A program made the position numbers and the translations under genes. Below the pieces are notes generated by a model, which had not been told where the DNA came from, did not search any database, and saw nothing but the letters and a program-made list of their open reading frames with translations. Shown here piece by piece: positions 10,205-19,525 of a stretch of 22,189 nucleotides of DNA. Source of the DNA: Phoronis ovalis (Eukaryota; Phoronida; Phoronidae); assembly GCA_028565635.1 (NCBI GenBank), contig JAOXYB010016965.1, forward strand, positions 4,551-26,739, in the 5' to 3' direction. Positions within the stretch are counted from its first letter, which is position 1, and every line of letters starts with the position of its first letter.

Positions 10205-10580
10205 CGCATAATGTATTACAATGTTAACCACTTTCTCGCAAAATCAAACATTTCAATACATGCTAAAAAATCGCGCTGGACAGCGAGCCTTCAGACCATG
10301 CAGTTAACTTTTCAACCAGACTGAACCTACCTTCAGAATAATTGGCGGAGATTTACACAACAAAGTTTGTACTTTTTATAATAAATCAATCAAAAATAAA
10401 AAAGGGAATGTTTTTATATCACATATTTCATATAATTTTTTTGCCCCGATTTCTACAGATTTTAGTGTGGGAAAATTATAAAGTTTGGTCCGAGTTTATC
10501 GAGCTCCAAACGTAATGTTTAGGAATTCCCTATGTCAGCCAATCATATTGTAGGAATTCCCACATGAGAGTAAGTTAAGA
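10205..10580. promoter_or_regulatory. CpG-retaining block with paired Rel/NF-kB-like sites
   Basis: About ten CpGs lie between 10205 and 10513. AGGAATTCCC occurs exactly at 10521-10530 and 10552-10561, matching the NF-kB consensus GGGRNNYYCC at nine of ten positions on either strand. A CCAAT box (10539-10543) sits between the two, and ATTATAAAG at about 10475 could serve as a TATA-like element. The arrangement resembles an inducible promoter or enhancer, but no open frame of convincing quality follows on either side. The motifs are seen; the role is inferred. Confidence 0.25.
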
Positions 10581-12383
10581 CAGCAGTTTTCACAAAATGG
10601 TAATTATATCAAATTCTTAGTAAACAACTGCATATTTTGTTATCAGGTTGGTCAAATATGTTATGTATAATAATATCTTCAAATAGACAACTCAAAATAA
10701 CACATTTAATTTTTAAAACGTTTAAATTGAAAGTAGAGCCAGTGTCTTAAATTATAATGTGAATAAAAGATTTAAAACTTTCACATGCGTTTTCATTCAA
10801 AAGTCAGTTCATTTTAAGCTACGGAGATTATGAAGTTATATAACCAATTTATCAATACCAAAACTATAACTTTTTATAAAAATGGTGAACTTTTTAAATT
10901 ACTGATCCATAAAAATATTTCTGAAAGTGAGACCAGAGATGCCACCAGATACATTCCCACTATGACTTGTAATCAACTAGAAAGTAGATATTATTATTAT
11001 CAAAATACTAAATTTAGAGGATAAATATAAACAAAAGCATTCCTTTTCAAATTCCAGCTGATAAATTAGTAAAATAAATCACTTAATTTAAGCTGTTGTT
11101 TTAACCCTTTTTCATACTTTTCAATGTTTTATAATACCCTGTACTTATCTTAATTTGTATCACATCAAATATATCGCATTACAAGTCCCCGATTGACAAA
11201 ACGTCATGACTGTGACTTTTCCAACATGCAAATAAAGGTATCATAAAGAATGAATTAATCTAGGCACGTTTGGCTTTAATTTTTTAAGCAAAAGTTCTGC
11301 GTTGTTACTACGTGGGTTGCAATAAGCAATAAAACACTAGAAAGTTTACTAGTTTTGCAAATTTGTAATACTACGTTTATGTATTTTAATCTTATTTTGT
11401 CTGGCTAATAAACGAATGAATTAGTGATTAAAACATTAGTGATGGCAGTGTTCATTCACTTTTGCATACTAATGTTGCAAGATCATTTTGCCTTAAACTA
11501 TGTCAAACATATAATATTTCACATCTTTAGCAGAAAAAAAACAGTTGTCACTAAAAAATCTCAACACTCAGTTTAGTCAATATAAGCAGTTTATTTACAT
11601 GTATATAATTTTTGGTCTCCATATATTTTAATATATTATTTTGACAAATTAGACAAAATTAATTTTAAAAACAAAAGTTACAATTTACCCAAAAATGACT
11701 GTGATGAGTATGTTTGGGAGAGTACATTTTTATGCATATTTCAAGTCCACACCAACAACAAGCACCATCTACCTTAAAACTCTCTACTTAAAAAACATTA
11801 ACTAGAAAATAAAATGTCCTTGGTTATCTACTTACAAGCACATGCACAACTAAAAATCCCTATACAAATACATTATCACTCAAAAATGTAAAAAATGCAG
11901 CATATTGCTTTACATTCCAATTACAGCTACTAACTTCATCAGATGCAAACAGTACACACATATTAGCAACAACTCACTAGACCATAAAAATGCATACATT
12001 TTACAGAAAAACTTACCTACAGTTGATGTATAATTTTATCAACTACTTCCTCTCACAGCTGAACTACTTAATCGAGCTTAACTGATCAATTTTCCAAGCT
12101 ATTGCTGTTCTATGCATGAGCAAATAAAATTCACCATGAAAGATAAACCCAGATATAGCCACCCACGTTTTCCAGTCATGTCTGATATGCAGACAAGTAT
12201 TTCAAAATAATATCCAGAATAGTATATGAGAACTTTCTGGTATTTTTGCATGTAATGTTTATCACACCTTCATTGCTTCACATATGATTTTATTATATTT
12301 TGATTATCAAGCTACCAATGTTAGAACACAAAATTAAAAACTTGTCATTAATAAAAAAAATGTTATGTGCAGTTAGAATTGAA
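10581..12383. other. AT-rich stretch without recognisable genes
   Basis: The plus frame 10830-11024 (64 codons) is Tyr/Asn/Thr/Lys-rich and matches no family I recognise. A 32-codon plus frame beginning with the ATG near 12114 has fairly even composition but no splice context or similarity. No RNA gene or transposon end is visible. Confidence 0.7.
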
Positions 12384-12483
12384 ATCAAATTTTAATTTAT
12401 GCAATAATTTCATGAGTTTGAAAAACAACAAACATCAGGGTTGGTACGGGGTAATCAAATTTTAATTTCGGCAATTATTTCAT
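12384..12483 (+). repeat. 30-bp direct repeat, two copies 70 bp apart
   Basis: Copies at 12384-12413 and 12454-12483 both start ATCAAATTTTAATTT and end ATTTCAT, agreeing at 27 of 30 positions. The differences cluster in the middle (TATGCAATA against TCGGCAATT). The 40 bp between them includes the unusually GC-rich GGTACGGGG. A short local duplication is the simplest reading. Confidence 0.65.
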
Positions 12484-13460
12484 AAAAAAATGTAATAATA
12501 TATTTCACATATGAAGTAGGCTAAAGGTATCCCCTTCAAGGTATATGAGATTTACCTTAATATTAACAACCCTTATAAAAAAGTTTAAAGTGTACGTAAT
12601 TTTATGTAAGAAAAGAAATATATAGATAAAGAATCCTCTAAAGGCAAGTAACAACAGCTGGAAATGGCATCTTCAGTGAAATTAGACTTGTTAAATTATG
12701 TAATTCCATGTTTATATGTACAAGAAAATAGTCACAACATCAATTACTTATGCTAAAATACACATTTATAAATATCAACTAAGGCATGGGTTTACACATA
12801 CAGGAAACATTTGTCTTTTCAATTAATTTAATTGCATCATAGGTATAAAAGTGCCAGGTGTTTTGGCTGACATGTATAGCCACATCACACACTTATTGGT
12901 TGGAAACCTCAAGAGAATCACCCTAAAAGAATCTGTGTTATGGTGTTTAATTTACAGGAACTGTCAATCTGCATAATATGTATGTACATCATAGGATTAG
13001 TGTGTATTATATGTTTTCCTATAATTTCCAAGATTTTTTCCAACTTGTACTTGATGTAAAAATGTTTTAATTATCAACAAATGCAAACTTCAAAGCTTTA
13101 AATATGAAGTACTTTTAAACTGCCTTAGAAATTTAAAGCTTTTAATTCTAAAATGCGCTTTTGTAATATATTTCCCAATTATTTTACACAAGAATGCTAG
13201 AAAAGGAATGTTTTCTTTCAGCTACAGTTATCATAAATGTCTCTTGCAGAAAATATTGCTGTTATGAATGCACAGGGAAGTAACTCTCCCATAAAAGCCT
13301 CAAAAATTCTTGAACTAAGTGTTTATTTTAAAAATGATAACAAATACACTACATATATATTTTACAATATGGCTTCTTCCTCCTTCACAATAGGTACTGC
13401 AATGCCAATCTTTGCATAATCATCACAATTTTTTTTTATACTGATAGATGCATACATATA
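12484..13460. other. AT-rich stretch with two weak short frames
   Basis: A TATA-box match TATAAAAG at 12844-12851 precedes a 34-codon frame (ATG at 12872, stop at 12974-12976). A 60-codon frame runs 13237-13419 just downstream of the strong acceptor-like TTTTCTTTCAG. Neither protein resembles a known family, and the opposite strand over the first is also open. I do not call either a gene. Confidence 0.6.
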
Positions 13461-13508
13461 TATAGATATAACTTCTTATAGATATAACTTCATATAGATA
13501 TAACTTCA
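13461..13508. repeat. three tandem copies of a 16-mer
   Basis: The unit TATAGATATAACTTCA is repeated head to tail at 13461-13476, 13477-13492 and 13493-13508. Only the last base of copy 1 differs (T for A). The near-perfect identity implies recent slippage or selection, and the locus is probably variable in length between individuals. Confidence 0.85.
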
Positions 13509-14319
13509 CCTATACACCCATCATTCAATAAATCAATAAAAATACAACCAATCACTAAGCAATATGAGATTTACATGCATATCATTAAATATATAGCCAT
13601 TCAATTAATAATCAGAAATGCATTGGACAAATTGCTTATAACACTGACATTTGTAAAATATCAGATGTCGTATGATAAGCAGGAAATACTGATCTCAACA
13701 GGTTAGCATTCTCGTAACAAATCAAAAAAGAGATAAGAACATTGCCTGCATCTCATTTTGTGTAGCTTACATATCATTAACCCATAATGCAGTTGCAAAC
13801 AAAAAATGCAACTACCAAGCAAGATGAAATACAATAATTCCAGATAAAAAATTAATATTTCTACTCACCAATTGAACCAAGATATTTATTCTGTAACACA
13901 TAAGTACACGGTTAATAACATATCAGTTATTAATAAGATGTAACTCATGCAGCTTTTTGAAACATGGCTATTTAAAAATACAAACCATGGTAAAAAATTG
14001 CATAAAATAACAAAACTGTTAATGCTACAAGTATTTACTACTATGGTACTTTGAGTGCAATAGACTACTCTATATTATTCTAGAACAAAATATTGAACAT
14101 TTTATTCATTAAGCAGGCATTATAAAATAAGCAGAAATTTGATAATGCGCAATTACAAGTCACATGACCAGACAATTTAATTTGTTGTAATCTGACCTAA
14201 GGTTATAGGGTTCTTAATCGAACAACAAATACTGTCAGATTAATTTTGCATCCAAACACAACTCTGAAGAAAAATGGCTTCCTATAAAAAAATTCTAACA
14301 TGTAGTTGACATATTGATA
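13509..14319. other. AT-rich stretch without recognisable genes
   Basis: No frame, RNA gene or repeat that I can support lies in this interval. Confidence 0.7.
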
Positions 14320-14452
14320 CAGGGGTGGACCCAGGATTCTAAGTTCAGTGATTGATTTAAGAGCAATAACAAGGATGCTTAAATGTTAGACGTGTATTAT
14401 TTACCACTTTAAAACTTAGTTTGTCATTCATGTGGTGGCTAATCACCCCCTA
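14320..14452. mobile_element. doubtful small MITE
   Basis: The left end CAGGGGTGGACCCAGG (14320-14335) has the CAGGGG start typical of many hAT-type ends. The right end CACCCCCTA (14444-14452) is its rough reverse complement with one indel, and an internal 7-bp pair (CTAAGTT 14339-14345, AACTTAG 14413-14419) is also inverted. No 8-bp target-site duplication is visible and the arms are poor, so a chance pairing is quite possible. Confidence 0.2.
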
Positions 14453-14629
14453 CAAAATCATAATTGTCCTGTTTTTTTGTTTTACACATTTGTGATCTGT
14501 AAACTAAACCCTGGAAAAAGAGTTTCAATAATTTTTCACCGTGTTCATATGAACAATTTTGTGATTTGTTATCACCATTATGTAAATGTTTGTCCGTTTG
14601 TTTTTGATCCTGTATACTAACTATACCAT
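14453..14629. other. short gene-free stretch
   Basis: The plus frame 14432-14620 (62 codons) covers this stretch but is His/Phe/Val-rich, unlike any family I know, and overlaps the doubtful MITE. Confidence 0.6.
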
Positions 14630-14825
14630 ATCGTCTGCTTTACCAATTTTGAAAATATTCTACTACACAGATAGAAAACGTTATATATGAGATTGGCGCA
14701 CCTCAACAAACACTACAACGATCTAATCATATTTAATCAGTTTTTACTTCCGTTCTTATTCATGATTAATTTATTATTGTGACTGCAAACTGACCTTATC
14801 GGATCGATTTTTTAAATCATACGTA
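14630..14825. promoter_or_regulatory. CpG-retaining block
   Basis: Eight CpGs lie in about 190 bp, including TATCGGATCGAT near 14797. A 31-codon plus frame (14687-14782) with a hydrophobic C-terminal half falls inside but has no recognisable similarity. As with the other blocks, an unmethylated regulatory element or a younger insertion are both possible. Confidence 0.2.
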
Positions 14826-16229
14826 TGTTTGGCATGGTGTGGTTAAGTCAAATATTTTGACTTGTAAATATAAAATAAGATTATTTTTGGAAAATCATTA
14901 TATGGTATTATCACGAGACTTAAGTAACATAAACTTTCTATAGATAGCACTGGTGAATAGGTGATCAGTGATAGTTGATATCATGTTTTATAAACTTACA
15001 ACCGCATAATATGCTATGTTTGTCTGAATAAAAGCCAAAAGCTTATGTTTCTCAAGAAGTCTATTTGAAAGAACTTTTAGTATTCAATAATATTTTTTTA
15101 GTCTATGGGTTTCAATTCATTTGTAAACAATTTTCTGCAAGATAAATACTTTAATTTAAAATTTACAATATCACTAAAAAATTTGACATCACTGTGTAAC
15201 AAAATGGAAAGATTGCCTTCATTGTGAATGCATTGCTATTTTTATTTCACCTTGAAAAACACTATTACATGCATTCCCAAGTACATTTTTATAACTTACA
15301 GGGGAAAATATCTAAAATTTGTTCTTTCACATAATATATTTCCACAACAAAAATGTCAGTTTTTCGTCATGGGTATGTGGAACTAAAGGTTTATCAACAT
15401 ATAGCTTGCAATCATGCATTGAAAGCATAATTTCAAGAAAACCTTTTGAAAATACTTTTCAGTAAAATTATAAGTGATCACAGAATACCTATCATCACAG
15501 TTGTCCATAGCAAACATACACAGTGTAATGCCCACTAAAGCACAAAGCATTGTAATTCCCAATCGCAACAGACATAACCCATAAATGGACCTTATGATTT
15601 GTAGTATAGAATATTTTACAAATAAGCTGAAACCTATAATGAAGCTATGATGAATAGTTTAATCCTGTGCCGCTTACAATCTCTATACTTTTATGCAATA
15701 AAACTGATAAAGTAATGTAAAAAAAACATCCAAGAGTCCGAATTAAAAAATGTTCTGCCATGATCTGTGACATGATGGACATGCAATTAATTCTGAATTG
15801 ATATCCTTGACTAAAATAGCTCAAGACCTATACATCTTGTAGTGCAACTCAATTCATAATACGGGGGAATTAGATTTCTATTTTTACCTGTTAGTACAAC
15901 CTGGTATTCGAGTAACTGAATTGCCAAGAATACTGATATATAATGTAGTTTTTTCCTAGCTACTCTTAGAAAAACATAATTACAAATTTTCACTATTTAA
16001 AATACAGTCATACTAAAACATGAGAAGTCTCAAACAAGTTTTACTAGCAGGGTCTAATAAATGAAAAACAAAGGTGCAAAAATATATGTACTGAGCAACT
16101 CATGGCTGTGTTATTATTTAAAGAAAAGAAAAAGATATTAAATAGAATTATGAGATCACTGACAATAAACTATTTTGATTATAAGGTATGATAGCAGTTA
16201 TTCTACTGTCAACTAAATGGAGAGAACAC
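14826..16229. other. AT-rich stretch without recognisable genes
   Basis: The minus frames at 15383-15568 and 15811-15993 (about 60 codons each) are of chance length and resemble nothing known to me. No repeats or hairpins stand out. Confidence 0.7.
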
Positions 16230-16239
16230 GGGGGGGGGG
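16230..16239 (+). repeat. G10 homopolymer
   Basis: Ten consecutive G residues occur, the only such run in the window and rare in DNA this AT-rich. It is a likely site of length variation or sequencing error, and may reflect assembly or an old transposon end. Confidence 0.9.
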
Positions 16240-16300
16240 CACTTAGCATATATTACCTACTGTGGAGGTACCTCTTGGAACTGTCCCAATTTAAATTCCT

Positions 16301-16325
16301 TATTTATACCTTCCAGGTATAAATA
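16301..16325. repeat. perfect 10-bp-arm hairpin
   Basis: TATTTATACC (16301-16310) and GGTATAAATA (16316-16325) are exact complements around a TTCCA loop. The right arm belongs to the first of three TATAAATATGG copies, so the hairpin and the small repeat family share sequence. Confidence 0.7.
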
Positions 16326-16620
16326 TGGGCCATAATTTCCTCCTTCACTTGTTCCCTCTCAAGTGTAATTATGGTTAGTTTTCCTGTATCCGGTATTTTC
16401 TTTTGTCTTTTAGATTATTATTTAGTGACCAATGCAGAAAACAAAATAGTAAAGCTAATCTTTAATCCCAGTTCTAAATTCAGCGATTGCTCGACAATAG
16501 ACTGTCAGTGCACTTCAAATCCATCTATTCCAGATATAAATATGGGTATGGTATTTTTTGGTTTTAGTATAAATATTGATATTGGTTTATTTTTTAGTGT
16601 TACCTAGGTATAAATATGGT
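16313..16620 (+). repeat. three dispersed copies of a CCAGGTATAAATATGGG-like motif
   Basis: Copies are at 16313-16330, 16530-16546 and 16604-16620, sharing the core TATAAATATGG, all in the same orientation, with spacings of about 217 and 74 bp. A weaker fourth (AGTATAAATATTGAT) lies near 16566. The core contains TATAAATA, a strong TATA-box match, but with no promoter context repeat ancestry seems likelier. Confidence 0.6.
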
Positions 16621-16671
16621 CAGGATTTTTAAGGCTAGGTAGAAGACCCCACCCAAATCAAGAACAAGCAC
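16604..16671 (-). other. exon-like stretch of unproven status
   Basis: On the minus strand a good acceptor (pyrimidine-rich CTGCTTCTCTCCCTCAG) precedes 68 nt open in one frame, followed by the donor-like AG/GTAACA. The frame encodes a hydrophobic peptide including LDLGGVFYLALKIL, loosely reminiscent of the fourth membrane segment of ionotropic glutamate receptors (GGVFYxL pattern). The likeness is short and from memory. The 3' end overlaps a repeated TATAAATATGG copy, which argues against it, and no companion exon was found nearby. It may be a decayed exon or chance. Confidence 0.12.
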
Positions 16672-16720
16672 CTGAGGGAGAGAAGCAGGGTTAATAGTCA
16701 ACAGTCAACTCCACCTTGTT

Positions 16721-19223
16721 CTGCTTGTGTGTAATAGTAATTTTTTTCATTTAGTTAACCTAATTAACTGTGTCAATTATATACTGTCAGATAACCATGG
16801 TGTTATGTTAATATACAGTGTAACTATAATATTATATAGAAAATAAATCAACCTGTTTCAGAATAAAAACTGTATAATACTATGACATTTTGTATTCATA
16901 GCAGTTGCATCTGTTGCAAGCCTCTGTTTCAATAGAGGGCTATATACACAGATTATGGTGCATGCAGTGTAAAAAAAACACTAAGTATATACCCTTCATC
17001 AAAATGTGTACTGGAAATTAAATTATCTTAATTCGCATATTATGTGTATTATTAAAGGGTGTGCAATACCCACCAGATTTGCTTCACATGCTAACTAAAT
17101 ATTAAGCAGACACTAAGACATACTGAGACATGTTCAGTAACTATACATTTACAATTAGTTATTATAACAAAGTCTACATAACATTGTATAACATGAATTT
17201 ATATCACTAAAGATTTAATGCAGGGGAAGTAGACCCTTGTCTGCCTCAGCAAATAAAGCAGTCTATAGCATAATACTAGCTATGGGTTCTTAAAAAAATA
17301 AAGCTATAAAATATGTACTGTACCTTGCTGAGAGCCTAGTCAACTTGCTCAGAAGTAATCCTAAAACAGTGTGCATCAGAAATATATCTTGAAACATAAC
17401 AGATAAAATCAATGGATATGACAAACTGCATTTCATGCCTCAACCCGTCCAATGAGTGTTATATATTTTTCAGCATATCGGAGCCTTTGAGAATTAATTT
17501 AGCCGCAGTGATTAAGTACATAACATCGGTTTTTATCAATAAGTTGCACACCTACATAATTTGTGTTGCATTTGCCTAGAGGGCATGTCAAAGAAATTAT
17601 TAAAACTAAAATATTTTTTGAGAATATTTCTGATAAATATGCATTAATTTTTGCCGAAGGTCATGGAAATATGATATTAAATATATTAATATTTAAATAA
17701 CGTCTGCCTGGAGCCAGGAAGCATAGTGTGATTGAATTTTTATTTCAACGTTAGTTTTAATTCAGATGTAACCGTACTGCAAAATTTCATAAATATCAAT
17801 TATGAGAACTTAAAAGAAAAATTAAACTTAACTTTTCTGAATTTTATAAAAATTATAAACCTGCTGTATTGCATCCTACCAGAGATGAAGGAAATGCCAA
17901 TCACCAAAACTATTAATACTCTAATAAAAGCTGGAATCAAGAGGAGGTTACAAATATTCCCACATTTGTTTGATTTATGTGTTGCATAATTAAAAATATG
18001 ATCAAAATACATATCTGTATATAAAAATTAGGATAAAATTGGAACTAAGGAAAATCACCTGAAATTATCATTTAGTAACTGTAATTCAAATAACACATTT
18101 AGTTTAAAATGGCTTGTTTGCTGTAACTTGTGAATATGATAATTTTTTACTATTTTTTTAGTTACATAATTCTGGACAGTCAAATATATACAGGCGTATT
18201 TTCGTATTAAAATGTCAGTATGAAACACATTTCAATATCATTTCCATTTTTGTAACAATTGCAAAATCTATAACACAAGAACAGTTTTACATGTGATACC
18301 AGCATAACAGATAACTTGAACTTCTGAAGGCATCTGTTTTGTTCATAAAGCATGATGGCGGAGTAAAGCTTGCGATAAAAAAACTACAAAGAGATTTAGT
18401 TACAATTTTGATGACACAAGCTAACAGTGAAGGTGCAGGAGTATATTTGTAAACAATGCAAGACTGGTAAGAGCAGCTAGTCTACGACACTCAGCCTTTT
18501 TGGCATGAAATTAAATTGCATTAATGCTAAGCATTACTGCTGGTAGATACAGTTAATTTGATAATTAATGACTGAGGGTACTGAGTGCATTAATTTGTTT
18601 TTCTAGAAAAACAATTGATCTGTGGTGAAATATGTCCAGTTGAGAATAGGCAGTCAGAATCTAGCCTTTGCAACCTTTTACTGTTTTAATATTAATTAAA
18701 AAAGGGACTGAAAACCAATTTGTAACAATGATCCCTGTGGAGATTAAGCCAGTCAGTAATATGTAACACTATTTATATTCATAGCAAAAAAACGCTTACT
18801 TTGTTCTCGGTGCATGCATTAGTACAAAGAACATGACGCCAGTCAAAAATGACAAAAGCAAGTTAAATGGCATGCAAATACCTGAGAGGAATAAATGCTT
18901 TTAAAATTTCATTGCTTTTTTATATAATTTTTTTTATAGCTATAATACACAGCATAACGCAATTAAAGTATCAAATACATACCTCTAGGCTTTAATTCTT
19001 TTCCGACACCTGTTCAGGTACATCCACTCATGTAACAGTAAGATTGAGAGATCTGTATCATGAATTTACCATAACCTTTTGTTTGGTCATGCAATAATAA
19101 TACTTTACTCCTGTAAAATGTCAACATTAGAAGATTGTCAATTATAATCACAATGTTATTTTCCTGTGGGGTCGACTTTATATATTGCACACGGCAGGTT
19201 CAGCCAAAACCCTGGCCTTTCCT
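16721..19223. other. AT-rich stretch without recognisable genes
   Basis: Overlapping opposite-strand frames at 17732-17989 (plus, 85 codons) and 17800-18012 (minus, 70 codons) are both Ile/Asn/Phe/Lys-rich, as expected for chance frames. Small palindromes occur at 18522-18536 (TAATGCT/AGCATTA) and 19008-19019 (ACCTG TT CAGGT). A YY1-like ATGGCGG lies near 18354. No gene can be supported. Confidence 0.7.
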
Positions 19224-19468
19224 GGACTAAAACGGAAAAAAAGACTTTTTTTGGACTAAAAAGGAAACACTTTTTTCATGGACTAAAATGGCAAAAAAAC
19301 ATCTTTTTATGGATTAGCATGTCAAAAATACTATGAGACAAAAAAATATACTATCATTTTGGATCATATGGCCTGAAAATGTGAAAAACCTGCTGTTTTG
19401 TGAACTAAAATTTGAAAATGTGAAAAATCCACCCTATTTCTGGATTAAAACAGTGAAAATCCTACCTG
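19224..19468 (+). repeat. decayed minisatellite with GGACTAAAA-type units
   Basis: Unit starts are recognisable at 19224, 19253, 19280, 19311, 19361, 19402 and 19442, each opening with GGACTAAAA or a variant (GGATTAGCA, GGATCATAT, GAACTAAAA, GGATTAAAA), followed by an A-rich then T-rich tail. Early units are 27-31 bp and close to one another; later ones are 40-50 bp and share TGAAAATGTGAAAAA instead. This fits an expanded array that then diverged. A run of seven Cs, T and five Cs (19478-19490) and the palindrome AACCCGGGTT (19516-19525) follow it. Confidence 0.7.
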
Positions 19469-19525
19469 AACTAGAGACCCCCCCTCCCCCATTTTGACAT
19501 GCCGTATAGAGAGTGAACCCGGGTT

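Noticed and set aside
12872-12976. 34-codon frame 28 bp downstream of a TATAAAAG box
   Set aside because: The TATA box is too close to the ATG for a normal leader, the opposite strand is equally open, and no family is recognised.
13237-13419. 60-codon frame after a TTTTCTTTCAG acceptor-like site
   Set aside because: The frame has a stop immediately upstream of its ATG and a poor start context, and its second half is low-complexity.
14687-14782. 31-codon frame with hydrophobic C-terminal half in a CpG-retaining block
   Set aside because: Too short, with no conserved motif; Leu/Phe/Ile richness follows from T-rich sequence.
16371-16607. 78-codon plus frame
   Set aside because: It spans two of the three repeated TATAAATATGG copies and matches no family; it is probably a chance frame through repeat sequence.
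17677-17696. TTAAATAT/ATATTTAA inverted repeat
   Set aside because: The arms contain only A and T, so they arise readily by chance here.
17732-18012. Opposing 85- and 70-codon frames
   Set aside because: They overlap on opposite strands with Asn/Ile/Lys and Phe/Ile bias, as expected for AT-rich non-coding DNA.
9549-18955. 16-mer CTATAATACACAGCAT shared by 9549-9564 and 18940-18955
   Set aside because: The match does not extend into either flank, so it could be coincidence in AT-rich DNA.
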